Notes under the pieces: generated by a model
What the model saw: the letters and a program-made list of their open reading frames with translations, nothing else
What the model was told of the DNA's origin: nothing
Databases searched by the model: none
Source: Orbilia blumenaviensis
Lineage: Eukaryota; Ascomycota; Orbiliomycetes; Orbiliales; Orbiliaceae
DNA length: 64,000 bases
Direction of reading: 5' to 3'
NCBI GenBank assembly: GCA_036872755.1
Contig: JAVHNS010000004.1
Location: 434,001 to 498,000, forward strand
Translations under genes and position numbers: made by a program
Shown here: positions 43,896 to 56,811 of the stretch, piece by piece
Position numbering within the stretch: the first letter of the stretch is position 1
Layout: each line of letters opens with the position of its first letter

Positions 43896-44441
43896 AAAAG
43901 TTGGAAATGGCCTAAGGGAGACTCTTCTACTGCAGATATCTATGAATCCGCCCCTGCCAAGTCCCAATTATTCTTGGAGGGTGGAGAGCGTGGTGGTGGT
44001 GCCGACCAGACCCTTCAGCAACGTCGTCGCTCTTACGCCATCACTCTTGGGAAAAAAATGGCAGCTGAGAGGCGGCGCTCAATGCCGATCCGAGAAATGC
44101 CCTCTCGTTCAGCCAAAAAACAGAGGCATGCACCTGTATAATATAATAATTATGTCGGGATGTTGCATATAATCTTATATTTACGTTGAAGATATACTTC
44201 TTTTAATCGCGGGTGAATTGAAAGCATGTAGTAACCTTAATGATAGTTACCTAGACGCTTAGATGCTTCTAACAATAATTCCACATGCTGATGTGTTGTT
44301 GACAAGTCTATGGTTTTTTTTTTAAAAAAAAATTGGCGGTCCATTAAAATAGTCTGGTTATGAGACTGGTGCAAACTCTAAATTCCATGCACCCCAGCTC
44401 TTGATGTCGGTGTATATTTACCCGCAATCATATTTGTAGAA
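43896..44441. other. Intergenic region between arp9 and afg2
   Basis: 3' flank of arp9 and promoter of afg2, with an A/T homopolymer stretch near 44313-44332. The open frame at 43825-44172 continues antisense-free past the arp9 stop in another frame and is not credible. Confidence 0.55.
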
Positions 44442-47168
44442 ATGTCAGGTCCAAAGACTCCTTCTCGGAATACGGCGAATCTGAATTCGCCTTCGAAGGG
44501 TGCGTCGCCGACTCACATCTCACAATTGCTCACAATCCGACCCCCAATATCACAAGGCGTCTCCGGCAAAACTGTGCGCAGGGTTACGCTCCATCCCTCA
44601 ATATACAACCTTCTCTCGCTCTCCGTCACGAGTCCTCAGCATAACAATCTCGTCGAGATTAAGGTCGATGACTCTACAACGTCGGTGATCGCGGTGGCTT
44701 GGTCCGGCAGCCAGGGCGGTGACCCGAAATGCATTCAAATCCCAACTTCGGTAGGCGATGACCTGAGGAGTCTAGCGCGGGAGGCGCAAGTAAATTTGGA
44801 TTTTTCAGAAAAGTCCAAGTCGAGAGTGGAGGTGAAGAAGTACCTTGGGTTGATAGGGTGCGTGGGGACTGTGGAGATAGAGGACTTTCTGCAGCAGGTC
44901 TCGGCGAGCGACAGTGATGGGTGGAAATACTATCTCGAACATTACCTTCGTATGTTTAAATGATATTGCAACCATAAACTGGCGAGAGATTAGAGTTTCG
45001 CTAACATATATCTTCGATAGTTGATGTAAGATACCTGAGCGAGGGCATGATATTCTCATGCGACTACAAGGGATCATTGATATCCTTACGGGTGAAATCA
45101 GTTTCTCCAAGCGAGAAACTCTTTGGTGGAAACATAAATACAGGAAACTCCCTTGAAAGCCGACTAGGCGGGCTGAGTATTAAGGATACTCGAGTTTATG
45201 AATTCGACAAATTCTCAGTTGTAACATTCAAGGGCTTACAGGATGGACCTGCGCCATCTACGCCTCGACCAAAAGCAGTCGTTCCGGTGACACCCCGGAA
45301 GCCAGTTAAAGACCAGGCACAACCACCTGCTCGGGAAATAAGATCGTTCCCAGTTACAAAATCATCGTCAATCGGCGGACTTGAACGCCAATTGGAGATT
45401 TTACGAACACATATCGCATCATCTCTCCTTCATTTCAAGAGATTCACTCGCAGTAATCTTACTCCCCCGCTTGGGATATTACTTTATGGGCCGCCTGGCA
45501 CCGGAAAAACAATGCTTCTCAGAAGCATAGCTACCGAAGCCGGTGCGAACAATTATATCATTGACTCGTCTCTTATTGGAAAGTTCCTAGGCGAGAGTGA
45601 GGCTGGTATTCGTAAAATATTTGCGGAGGCGAAGAAACCTACAGATGGAAAGAATCGAAGTATCATCTTCATCGATGAGATCGATGCGTTTGCGCCGAAG
45701 CGAGGGGCCACAGATACTACCAGCGATTCAAGGCTTGTGACAACATTACTCACGGAAATGGACGCACTGGCCGCCGTTACTGAGGATGAGGACAAAGAAA
45801 GTAGCAGGGTGATAGTCATAGCGGCGACGAATCGGCCGAATGGAATCGACCCAGCACTCAGAAGACCAGGAAGATTTGATCTAGAGATCGAGATTCCGAT
45901 ACCAGATGCTAAATCGCGGTTAGAGATTTTGAAACTACTCTTAAAGGATGTCGAGACAGAATTCGATAAATCGATTGATGGGGGACATATCACTAGTTGG
46001 GCGAATAGAGCCCATGGGTTTGTTGGGGCTGATCTTGAAACAGTCGTGAAAAAGGCAGCGACGAGGAGTGTACACCGCTCCCTCAAACAAACAGAGGATA
46101 GAGCGGCAAGATTTCAGGGATTTTTCTTGGATACGGTCGATGCCAGTGAAAGTTCTTTATCAATATCAGCAGACGACTTTGAGACTGCCCTAAAAGAAAC
46201 GAAACCTTCCGCCATCAAGGATATTGTACTTGAGCTCCCAGAAACAAAGTGGACGGATATCGGCGGCCAACAAGATGTCAAGCAGAAACTGAAAGAGGCC
46301 GTTGAGTGGCCACTTAGAGTAAGTTTCAACAACCAGTTGTTTCCCCAATGAAATGTTTTGTTTCCTTGAGACTGGCGTACAAGACTAGTCGTTTCGATTT
46401 TGAACACAACTAACAAGTTCTCAAATTTAGCACCCAGAGGTCTTCCAACGACTAGGTGGACAACCACGTAAAGGGTTGCTGCTTTACGGACCCCCTGGCT
46501 GCTCCAAAACTCTCACAGCTAAAGCGCTCGCGACTGAAGCCGGTCTCAACTTCATCGCTGTGAAAGGTCCAGAACTCCTCAACAAGTATGTTGGGGAATC
46601 CGAGCGCGCTGTTCGTGAACTTTTCCGGAAGGCGAGAGCTGCAAGCCCTTCTATTATATTTTTTGATGAAGTAGATGCGTTGGGTCTGAACAGGGAGGGG
46701 GAAGGCCATGGCAGTGGTGGGAACAGTACAGGCGTTCTAACAGCGTTGTTAAATGAGATGGACGGTATTGAAGAGCTAGGGAATGTCATGATCCTTGCTG
46801 CGACGAATAAGCCAGAGGTAATCGACCCGGCCTTGTTAAGGCCTGGGCGGTTAGATTATATTCTTTACGTTGGACCCCCGGATCTCTTGTCAAGAACGGA
46901 AATCTTGAACATCAAATTCCGGAAAATGAAGCTTGGTGACGATGTCGATGTCCAAATTCTAGCCGGGAAGACAGACGGATATTCTGGCGCGGATCTCGTC
47001 AAGATATGCGACGAAGCAGTTTTGGCGGCTATGAGGGAGGATCTTGAAATTGATAGCGTGAAGTGGAGACACTTTGAGGAAGCTTTAAGAGGAGTAAAGA
47101 GTGTCATTACGATGGAAATGATAAGAAGGTACGAGAACTGGTCTGTAGGGGGTGTAAAAAGGGTTTGA
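44442..47168 (+). CDS. afg2: AAA ATPase of ribosome biogenesis, Afg2/Drg1
   Basis: Type II AAA ATPase that strips shuttling factors from pre-60S ribosomal particles in the cytoplasm. Exons are 44442..44949, 45021..46318 and 46431..47168 (introns 71 and 112 bp, phases 1 and 0), 847 residues. The N-terminal region (about 35-230) is a CDC48-type N domain. D1 has Walker A GPPGTGKT (residues 326-333) and Walker B IIFIDEIDAF. D2 has GPPGCSKT (from residue 622) and IIFFDEVDALG. The GPPGCSKT form of the second P-loop separates Afg2/SPATA5 from Cdc48 and Rix7. Both arginine-finger regions (ATNRPNGIDPALRRPGRFD; ATNKPEVIDPALLRPGRLD) are intact. Antisense frames at 45553-46086 are shadows. Confidence 0.93.
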
Positions 47169-47623
47169 GATGACACTTGATAGCACGCATATATCCCAAG
47201 GTCACGGCTCATCTATCCAGGTATCATAATCGATCCAAGTTTAGAGTACTTTACCCTCTTTCCTGTATTCATGGATCCACCTAATAGAAATAATGTCTAT
47301 TGGTATCTTCGATTGCACAATGATGTAAGGTAACGCGTAGTCGTCTATCATCAGAGTTTATCTGAATAACTGCCAACTCTTTTCTTATAATTAATGCATT
47401 TACTGAATAATATAATTCCGGGATTATACTGCCTCGTACTAAGACGAAGGGCAGTGAGTTTTTAAATTTTTTGTTATCAGTCCTTGGTTTTGTGTAAAGT
47501 CGAGTTATGGGTACGAGACAGCCTTTAGTTCCGATTCCAATACAAAGTACTGTTATTACAGGGTTTTCCACATATGCAATCATTGTTAATTTAGAAAAGT
47601 GCTTGTAAGGCCATAACAAGAAA
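47169..47623. other. Intergenic region between convergent genes
   Basis: 3' flanks of afg2 (+) and the unknown gene at 47624-49150 (-). AT-rich; no gene is seen. Confidence 0.6.
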
Positions 47624-49150
47624 TTAAAGGTCGACTGGAGAGAGGGCAAGAGAGTCAACACCCTCTTGATCACCATCCTCGAAATCAATATCTTCATCAT
47701 AGCTACGGTTTCCAACGCTTCCGGCAATTAGTCCCAACTGCTCCTTAAGTCTTGCAAGGATCGTGGGATCTTCAAGGAAGTTATCGAGTTCCTGCAAGCG
47801 CCTTTCAGCATCTGGAATATCAAAGATGTCGAGGAGTTTGGCACCTGCGATATACCAGTCGCTTTTTGCTGTGTATCCCTTCTTATCACGGTCGAAAAGA
47901 AGATCGCGGAACCTCTCGATACGGTTCCTGACCTGAAAAAACATTTCGGGTTTCGAATGCCCATGGTATATGATCTTTAGTCCCGCTAGATCAACCTCAA
48001 ATCGCAGACTCAAATACGTCAAATCTTTTGTCATGAGAGCATATCTGATGAAATTTTCCCCAGTGGTGAGTTCTTCAGCGAGAAATAAGATCTCTTTGAC
48101 AAGGTATTCGTGAATAATACCAGTATCGTTACTGGCGCTGATGATGTCGTCGACGTAAGGAGTGTAGGGCTTCTCTGGGGGAAGGAAGGTTTCAACGGAA
48201 AAGCCGATACTTCGCAGGTGTCGCGTGCTCTCAATATCATCATAGTAATCCTCAAATTCCTTTTTATATTCACTGAGAAGTTTTCTCTCTTCTCCAATTG
48301 CCATCCAGACTTTGTTCCAGTTGGTTTTGCTTCTAAGGTCTGCATACTTTCCCAGCTTCTCTTTGAGGAACTGAGCAAGTTTTTCAGGGGTCCAAACGTG
48401 ATAGCACTGCATCATTCGATACTCGCCTAAGACTCGTCTAGTCGCAACTAGGAATTCGTAGAGTTCTCCGCCTTGGTGAACCTTACTGAGACTGATGAGG
48501 AAAAAGCCCTATAGCATCGCGTTAGTGAGTGTATTTGGTGTTTATGGCTAACTAACCTCCGGGTAGTATTATACCTCATCTATATCAAGTTTTTCGAGCA
48601 TACTCGTCAAGCTTTTATCAAAATGGGAAGGAGTTTCCATTGATAGAAGCTTACTGATCAGCCTGATGATTTGGGCCATGAATTCGAAGAAAGGGTCTTC
48701 TTCCTGCTCGGGGCCATAGCTAGAGCTGTTGCCAATTTGTGGGGTATCTGCATTGATTGCAAGGAGCTTCTGTCGGATGTGGCAGTTTTTTTCATAGATC
48801 TCTTGAGCTTTACCATAGTATTTGAGGCTATCTTGAAGGATGAGAACAGACGCCATCTCTTTCCCGGTGCCCGGGAGCCGTTTGATATCCAATCTTGGGG
48901 GGTACAGTGTTGGCGGGGCTCGCCTCGGAAGGTAGGTCTGCTCTATCCCGTCTATCTTAATCTTTTCTGGATCGAGATAGGTGTTCTGGGTATTTTGAGC
49001 TGTCGGATCCGTCGTTCGAAGATTAGGGCTCAGAGCTCTAATGATACTGAGACTTTTCAAGGACTCGGTGACCTTCAGAACATCTGATATCGTTTCCTCC
49101 CAATGCGCATGGCTACGCTTCCCCCAGCTGCTTTTGCTATGGCCAGCCAT
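47624..49150 (-). CDS. Conserved-looking protein of unknown function
   Basis: Exons on the minus strand are 48575..49150 and 47624..48508 (66-bp intron, phase 0), 486 residues. The frame is open upstream to 49318, but the first ATG is at 49148-49150 (MAGHSKSSWGKRSHAHW). The protein is largely alpha-helical and charged. Residues about 20-160 contain a Pro-rich stretch (TYLPRRAPPTLYPPRLDIKRLPGTG); 165-430 are helix-rich (EYRMMQCYHVWTPEKLAQFLKEKLGKY, RLQELDNFLEDPTILARLKEQLG). The C-terminus is acidic (DEDIDFEDGDQEG). There is no signal peptide, membrane segment or catalytic motif that I recognise. It could be a large helical scaffold like the proteins at 27560 and 32987, but I see no alignable motif with them. 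Confidence 0.7.
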
Positions 49151-49492
49151 GTTGAGTCGATGTTTGATGAACGAAAAGGAATGATCAGAGTGGGTGTTTG
49201 TAAGATTGTAAGAAGAGTCTGAGGATTGAAAAACTATCTCAGTGGGGGGACAGTTTACGTGTTGATGGTGGAGATTCTTAGCTTTGTCTCTAGGAGGTAT
49301 AGGATATATTGATGTCACTACATATGCGGGTGGTCTTGACGAATCGATATAAATAAATACATGGATAACGCACTATTACACGTCCAGCCTAATCAATTGT
49401 TGGCGAGCTCATATAAACCTACTCAGCGCTACCACTTCCCCCGTATCTTTGATTCAACTCATATATACACCCGTCTGAGTAAAATTTCGACT
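49151..49492. other. Short intergenic region
   Basis: Upstream flank of the unknown gene at 47624-49150 and 3' flank of the LPMO gene (both -). An open frame continues into it from the unknown gene but without an ATG. Confidence 0.55.
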
Positions 49493-50586
49493 TTATGCAT
49501 GCCAACCATTGTCACCCCAAACCGGGCCGCCTGGGGGGGTGTATGGATTAGTAGCGCTAATATCACGATACTCGAGAAAGATCTAGAATTTTCATTAATT
49601 ATTAGTTTGAGGTGTCGATGGAGATTTTTGAATGGTACAGTACGTACACCAGGATCATTATACTTGAAAGCCCCTGGAAGGGCAACTCCTGTAGGTAGTT
49701 TTGTTTTACCATTCCCTGTGATAGTGATTTGATGGCATGCAGGATAAAACTGTGCAAGTTTTCCGTTTGTATTGGTGCGCTGAAGACCAAGGATCTCGTG
49801 CCTGGACACCTTTGTGATCAGGCCTCTGGGGAGCTTACAACTTCCTTCGGGAATGTGCTCCAAACATAATATATAGGGGGTATACTTACCTCAATATATA
49901 TTCCCCAGGCTCAATTGTGGAAGGGAGTGTGACTGGCCATGTGCTATTCTGGGTTGGTAGGCGTTTCGAAGCCCATGGTGGGTTCAAGTTGGCATCATAT
50001 CCTGCTTGATGGATCTTTACCCAAACATTTCCCGTATTACCTTTGAAGTCTTTGCACTGTCCAGGACACTTTGCGAGCCAGGTCATAACTTTGGTACGCA
50101 CACTCACCGTTAGTTCGGCCTTTAGAAAAAACTTCAGTATAAGACTTACTCGGACCCGGGTGGTCGCTTTGCCAATCTGTCCACAAGAATGTTATTTTGG
50201 CGCCCGCGGGGATTGCAGCTGTCTTATTAACGGGCACATTGTGGTTGCCGTCCTTTGCGATGTTGCAAGTGATAGCATCGGTCTAACGTCGTGTTAACGT
50301 TAGTTTAGCCTTCGAATCGGTCGCAAAGTTGTAGGTTTAAGTTTATATATATTTGCTACTACACACAGGGGCAAAATCAAATACTCACCTCAAATAATCC
50401 ATCAGTAACAGGACCATTATCCTTGAACTTCCTAGTTATTTTCTCAATGTTCTTCTGAGGGTCCTTATACGGATTCCAAGTCTCGATATACTGGCCGGTC
50501 GAATGAACTAAAATCTGCTGGACGTATCCGTGACCAGCAGCTTGGCTGACCAACACCGCAGTTAAAACCCAGGATGGAATATGCAT
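49493..50586 (-). CDS. AA9 lytic polysaccharide monooxygenase (GH61)
   Basis: Secreted copper enzyme that cleaves cellulose oxidatively, 257 residues. Exons on the minus strand are 50389..50586, 50150..50282, 49890..50088, 49648..49801 and 49493..49582; introns are 106, 61, 88 and 65 bp. The signal peptide is residues 1-18, so His19 becomes the N-terminal copper-binding histidine (HGYVQQ). The second copper His is His107 (SDHPGP), and the axial Tyr is Tyr195 (AQFYPACHQ). Exon joins recreate family motifs: GPIMTWLAKCPGQC, EYILRHEILGLQ and DPGIFLEYRDI. The last exon gives TNPYTPPGGPVW...GWHA, a normal AA9 end; there is no cellulose-binding module or GPI signal. All active-site residues are present, so it should be functional. 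The last exon depends on a GTACGT donor and is inferred from homology. Confidence 0.9.
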
Positions 50587-52049
50587 ATCGGGGGTCCAAA
50601 GCTATTTTGATAGGTTTATAGGTATTAAAAAGTACACATATTCTAATAATCTACCACGATTCATTTTCGAGATTCTGGTTATAATCTGGTTTTTATAATG
50701 ATTATCCAACACAATTTTCTGTTGTAATTTTAGGACTTCCTTTGATCTGATTCGCGGAAATTTGGGGACGGCTAAACTTGATCCGTTTAGTTCAATTGAG
50801 TGTCTAGATATTACTAATTGTGAAAACGACTGCAAGGCCCCTCCTTTTTAGCGAACAAGTGTCTGTTGCATAATAAACTTTGTAGTGCATCGGTGCGGGG
50901 TACGGGCCGTCGATTGTGGCTTGCCAGCACTAGTGCGTCTCGAGACGAGGAGCCTTCGCCAAAACCAGGTCCGAATGTCGACATTTTATACATCGAGGGT
51001 GGCAAATCACTTGGCTTTCGGGACGCTTTACCGTGGGTTTCAAGTCGTACCAAAACTCACGAGTAAGTAAGTAAAGCTCTTTCTCTTAGATGCCGGAGCT
51101 ACGGATTCCAAATAATATATTTGCGACTTGGCTACCAAAGATCACCATACATGATCCCTTCCCGAGGTCAACGGTTACGGGTTATGATCTATCTTAAAGG
51201 AATTATTTTATTCACTACCTAACTTCCTATCACTCTCCTTTTCCTATAAATATAAGACATACATGTCCAAGTCGACGGGAATCATATTTCCGTCTAGGTG
51301 CAACCTTGTATCATTTCATCTCTTCCCGATAAAAAGTTTCGCCGTGACACGTAGAAACTAGACGCTTGTACTCCCCGCACATTCAGGTTTTCAATAAAAC
51401 ACCATCTTATACCATTATAGAATGCCCAAATAATACCAGACTGCTTGTAGGCTCTGGAAAACCAATCGCCTCAGCCGCTAGCGGATGAGATCGCGATTAA
51501 TACTACTCCTACAGGTTTCTATCTCACGCATACACACAATGCCCCAAAAACGAGCGATAAAAAAGGAAAATGTAAACTTCATACAAACGTAGAAAAGTTT
51601 GCAGAACTGGAAGCAGGCTTGTAATTGAGGGACCGAATATGCAACATAGACTAAATGTTAGATATATAAGGTTACAAGATTGCAAGAATTAAATGTTACA
51701 TGAGTTATATAGCTGTATGGGGCTTATAAATTGATCATTGTAGAAGCTGCACCTAGATATAAGTTCATTCCAAGTTTACGAATCCACAGTTACGAGAAAC
51801 TATAGATCCTTCGTATAGTTGAATCGTCATCGCAAGAGAAATGACCCGGTAGGTCCGCATGTAACATGACTATTATATTTACTTGTGCGTTGTCAGTGTA
51901 AAATACCACAAGGTCAGCTCAACACCTTGCGCTTGCAAGCCCTGGCTTAGTCTGGCTACGATACTGACAAACCTTGTAACATATTCCGAACTGGATACTA
52001 AGCTTCGTAACTACAACATTCCGAGCCAAGATAGAATTGGTGCTTGAAA
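50587..52049. other. Divergent intergenic region
   Basis: Promoter region between the LPMO gene (-) and the FMO gene (+), 1.5 kb. Overlapping frames at 50814-51070 on both strands are not supported. AT-rich from 51200 on; no other feature is seen. Confidence 0.55.
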
Positions 52050-54508
52050 ATGACGAAGCCCGTTAAAACTGTTTGCGTAGTAGGTAGGTTTCAGCTAGGG
52101 CCGGCCCTCGAGCAGCTTCCAAATAATAGCATATATTTTATTCATATACGTATTGCTAAGCCTTCATTTTCAATCTGAATAGGCGGTGGTCCGGCTGGCC
52201 TTGTAGCCGCCAAAACGCTTCTACACAATCCACCTAATGGTGCTAACTACGATGTCACGATCTTCGACAGCCAATGCCGGATAGGCGGTTTATGGCCGGC
52301 AAACAAAGCGGATGATGCGGGACTTGTTCACCCAGCCATGATTGCTAACCAGAGCAAACATACAATGTGCTTTAGTGATTTCTCATGGCCAGATACCGCG
52401 CCTCAGATTCCACGTGCCTTCCAAGTTGGCGAGTACTTGGAGCTATATCGACAACGGTATTGCCAGGAAGTCACTCTACGGCTGGAATGCAAGGTCGAGA
52501 ATGCGGATTTGATACCATATCTGCCTGATGAATCCGAACACTATTGGCAAGTTAGGACCTGGTCGAAAGAGAAAGGTTCTGAAGAACATAGATTCGATTA
52601 TTTAGTCGTTGCCAGCGGCTATTTTGGTGAACCCGCACTTCCTGGGCTTCCCGAGGATACCGAGAACGCGATTCCCGTAGTCCATAGCAGCAAATATAGA
52701 AACCTTGAGCAGCTATTGGGCGGTCTAAAGGGGAAGAGTGGAAAGATCCTGGTAGTAGGCGGTCAGTTTTCCGGGGTCGAGATCGCGGCTACTATTGCTA
52801 CCCATCTCTCGGACGCAATGAATGCACCGGGTCCTCTTCGGGACGATTACATAGATCAAAAGACCCAAGGGCCAAGGTTTTCCGTTCATCATTTAATTCA
52901 GCGGCCGACCTGGATTCTCCCACTTGTAACTGCCTCGACGGTAAGAATATGTCATTTTTTATTGAAGACGTCTAGACACGCTTATTGTAACAGTGACGTC
53001 GCTAATATTAGCCAACGTATGCATAGCCAGCTGATCTCGCGCCATGCTTTCTACCAATGGACCTCAATTCTCAAAACCTATCGAATCGTCCGCCAGGACC
53101 GCTCGTAAACACGCAGGGCCACATCAGCGTTGAGAGGGCTAAACTAGTCAACTCGTTTTTCCGCGGGCTACTGAAAACTGACCAGTCGGAATTCTCGCCC
53201 AAACTTGCCGTGCAGGAAAGTGACTACGACAACCAACCGTTTGTCGGAATCAGCGACACGTATATGGACCACGTTCGGTCTGGTGCTATTGGTATATCAC
53301 AAGGAAAACTTAAATCCTTATCGGGAAATATTGCGAACGTCACTCCATCTGAGGAAAAAATTAACGATGTAGCTGCAGTCATACTTGCGACAGGATTCAA
53401 AGCGTCGACTTCGCTTTCGTTTCTTCCCGGAAATATCCAAGAGAAGCTAGCCGTCGCTCCAAATGACCTTAACAATACTGTTGCCCTAGCGTTCCATAAC
53501 ACACATCATCCAGCGGTTCCTAATCTTGGGTTTGTTGGATTTTATCGAGCGCCTTATTGGGGTGCTGTCGAGATGCAGGCACGATTTGTGACAGCTTTGT
53601 TTAGCTATGGCGGACCGCTGTCGCATTCCTTGCCAGCCAGTATGGCCGAGTCTCTAAAAAATGATACATCTATTAAAAGAACTCTTGCCTTAAGAACAGA
53701 TCCAAGAGCCTCGCAATTTCCGATGGGCGATTATGCATGGCTATCCCAGGAGTTTGGCACCGCATTGGATATAGCCAGGATCCCACCACTTGGAAAAATG
53801 CCGGTCTTATCAACCAATAACAGAGAGATGAATATCTTGACTGCCGCACGGTATCCTGGTAACGGTCTAGACCGGGCCCAAAACGCAGAGGTTGTAAAAA
53901 ATCTGACCCGAACAGAAGAATTGGTTCAGGCTGGCATGACCAAGGGGAGGTTTGTTGCACGTGCTGTATTCCGTTCTCTGCTCGGAGACTGGAAGCTCGA
54001 TCGCAAGGTGGAAAGCCAGCGACCCGAGCAGCCAACTGGTAGATTTGTTGGAACAGCATCGTTCCATTTGCGGAACGGTACATCCCACGGACGAGAAGAG
54101 GAATTCGCAAATATTGAGCGGGAAGGTGGTGATCAGGGGTATGAGTATCTCTACATTGAGAATGGCGAGTTCATTGATGAGACAAAACGGTTGAGATTCA
54201 ATGCGACGAGACGTTATATATGGCGATACAATGAAGCGAAGGATAAATTAAGTGTTTGGTTTAATAGGATAGACGAAGACCGGACGGCGGATTATTTATT
54301 CCATGAGATAGACTTCATCCTTCCGAATGAAGGGGAAGACAGGGTAGGTGGGTGGAAGGCTACTGGAAGTCACTTATGCATCGAAGATGTATACAATGTT
54401 CAGTACGAGTTTAGCTTTGACTCTGTGAACCTACGGGAGTGGAAACTGGGATACAGTGTCAATGGGCCAAAGAAGAACTATCGTCTTGACGCCACATATA
54501 AACGGTAG
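52050..54508 (+). CDS. Flavin-containing monooxygenase fused to a DUF6314 domain
   Basis: Predicted FAD/NADPH oxidoreductase of 757 residues; exons are 52050..52083, 52183..52940 and 53027..54508. The 34-bp first exon splits the FAD-binding glycine motif: CVVG in exon 1 continues as GGPAGLVAAK after the 99-bp intron. The NADPH Rossmann site is ILVVGGQFSGVEIAATIA (about residue 200). The second intron (86 bp) removes a stop and joins VTAST to PADLAPCFLPMDL. Residues 12-540 are the FMO part. From about 560 to the end is a DUF6314-type domain: LLGDWKLDRKV, GTASFHLRNG, a central RRYIWRYNEAKDKLSVWF, HLCIEDVY and GPKKNYRLDATYKR. This fusion is known in fungi; the substrate is unknown. No cluster partners are adjacent. 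Confidence 0.85.
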
Positions 54509-55702
54509 ATACCTAGATAGTATACTGGAATGATAGTTATCAAGAGGGAAGTGAGGCTTAATTTAAGATTTGTACTAAAAACGGGACGGAAGTTACCTGA
54601 ATCTTCGAAAGATACTAACTAATTAATTTCCTATCCCACCCTAGCCCAAATTAATCGATCGGGTGTGGTAGACTGGCATCCTGAAGCTTATCAAGACTTC
54701 CCGTGCCTTGCTCCGGTCAACCGGTTCCGAGCCGTAGCGCACTGAGATAGAAAATCTGCATCACTATCCAATCTGTGCCTAAGCGCGTTCTATTACCTAA
54801 TGCCACCCCGAGACGGGACATGGACCCACAGTAAGATCTAAGACTTCAAGCCACCAACGGGTGGGCTATCGATAGTCTCAGGGGTATGTCTTACTGGGAG
54901 CCGGGTCGAGCTGTCTGGAGGTCAAATTAGTCACCTACATACGATCCAACATAGGACTTCCAACGTAGAGTCTCACATTTTTGATGCATGATCAGTTGGC
55001 ATATATCTCACAGCTAGATATTATAGTTGAGCACATATACACTGTCGAAATCTTATTAGGTAGATCATGATCAGGTTGTTTATGTAATGAAATGAATTCA
55101 CAAGGTGGTCAGAACTTCACTCGAAACTGGCAGTTCATAGCCAAAATCGATATTCAGTAATAATTACAGCGTCCTAAAGGGCCCACTATACAATAAGAGG
55201 GCCCTCCAGAGAATACAATAACCAGAATGTTGCATAGAGATGAGAAAGCCATGGGCTCGATCCTTTTAAAGAAACATTGATAAACGCTTGCGAAAAGTGA
55301 GTAGCAAAAAAAAAAGGCAAAACTCCTGTGGTATAAGGACAGCGAGCAGAAAATAGAGAAATGGTACGGAAAGCAAATGCCAGTCTAAGTGATATAATGG
55401 AAACCAAAACAAGTCTATCTTTTTTTTCTCTATACCCTCTTTGTGCGTGGCTAAGGAGCAAAAAAAGCGAGGCCATTAAAAAGTAGTACTACCAAGAAGA
55501 AAGCCGTAATTCGAACTGAAAGGGAAAAAATCGCATTGTAAAAATAGTAAACCTGGACGCCGGCATGGAAAGAATCGAAGAGAGAAAATTAAGAAAATTA
55601 AGCGCTAGAATAGAGAGGAAAGATGTTGTTGATAACGTAGACATCGCCCGAGATGTCGATTGGCGGTGGGACATAACTTCGTAGCCATGGAAGCTGCGTT
55701 GT
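54509..55702. other. Intergenic region between convergent genes
   Basis: 3' flanks of the FMO gene (+) and the inositol monophosphatase gene (-). Open frames at 55186-55476 and 55489-55851 (-) are A/T-rich or overlap the phosphatase 3' exon out of frame. No gene is seen. Confidence 0.55.
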
Positions 55703-56811
55703 TCAGAACCCAGGGAATTCGAACCGTCCCTCCATTGTTTCCCAGAGTTCTTTAACGACAGCAATTTGGTCTTCTGGCGGAGCTGAGCGGACAGCGAGGT
55801 ATCGACGCCCTTCGACGGATGGTTTCCAGTTGCCAGGATTCGCATCCGCAACTATACCGCCAGCTTCTGTGAGGATGCACCATCCAGCAGCGACATCCCA
55901 AGCCCAGCAGCCTCCCTCCTAGAATCAGCGTTAGTCAATGGTTCAATGAAATCTCATCACTATCAATCGACCACGAAAGAACTTACCCAGAAGACATCCA
56001 GGTATCCGGCTGCCACACCACACATGTCAAGGGCAGCACTTCCTTGGCAACGGACGCTGTGACACATGGTACCACCTTGGCTTGCAAGTTTGACCATGGT
56101 CTTCGTCCGGACGTCCCAGTTGTTACCCTTTCGCTCTGACCCCCATTCTATAGCAACAAGAGCTTTGTTCAAGCCAGGTAGTGGCTCGTTGGGGTCACGG
56201 AGAGGAAGCCTTTCAGTTCGGTTCAGAAAGGCGCCCTTGCCTTTGATCGCTGTGAAGAGGCGGCTCTGGAAAGGGTTATATACGACACCCACGACAGGGA
56301 TTTTATTGATGACGAGGGCCAGCGAGATGCAGACGTTCTATTTGAAGTAAGTTAGAAAAAAAAAAAAAACCTCTTTACAATGGATACAGTGGCCCAGCGG
56401 GGTAAATGTATCCACATACCGGAACACCATGAACAAAGTTAATTGTTCCGTCAATAGGGTCGCAAATGAAGGTCGGATTGTCGCTGATTTTCCGTCCTGG
56501 GATGTATGATTCTTCTCCTAGAAGATCGAAATTGGGATATTTGTATTTGAGATTGGTAAGAACCATCTTTTCGATAGACTTATCCGTATCGGTGACCAAG
56601 TCAACAGCTATGCAACGTTGTGTTATGTTAGAAACGGTACCAGGAACTGGAAATGCAACTGTGCAGACTGGTACATATCACTCAAAAACATACAATTCTT
56701 TTTCGACCCAGAGGTAGAAGCCGAAGGATTCGCGTCTAACATCATCTGACCACCCCTAAGGGCCAGTTCAACTAGGAAATCATGAATCTGTTGGAACTCC
56801 GCCAGAGTCAT
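55703..56811 (-). CDS. Inositol monophosphatase family protein
   Basis: Mg-dependent phosphatase of 290 residues. Exons on the minus strand are 56694..56811, 56420..56607, 55987..56337 and 55703..55918; introns are 86, 82 and 68 bp in phases 1, 0 and 0. Metal and active-site motifs are complete: DLVTDTD, GEESYIPG (Glu of GEE), CDPIDGTINFVHG (D-x-IDGT-NF) and WDVAAGWCILTEAGG. The start at 56811 (MTLAEFQQIHDFLVELA) fits the family; an open frame continues upstream but without an ATG. Fungal members include inositol-1-phosphate phosphatase and the QutG protein linked to quinate use; no quinate genes are nearby, so inositol monophosphatase is the simpler assignment. Confidence 0.92.

Noticed and set aside
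45553..46086. 177-codon frame antisense to afg2
   Set aside because: Shadow of the D1 AAA domain; Ser-rich translation without features.
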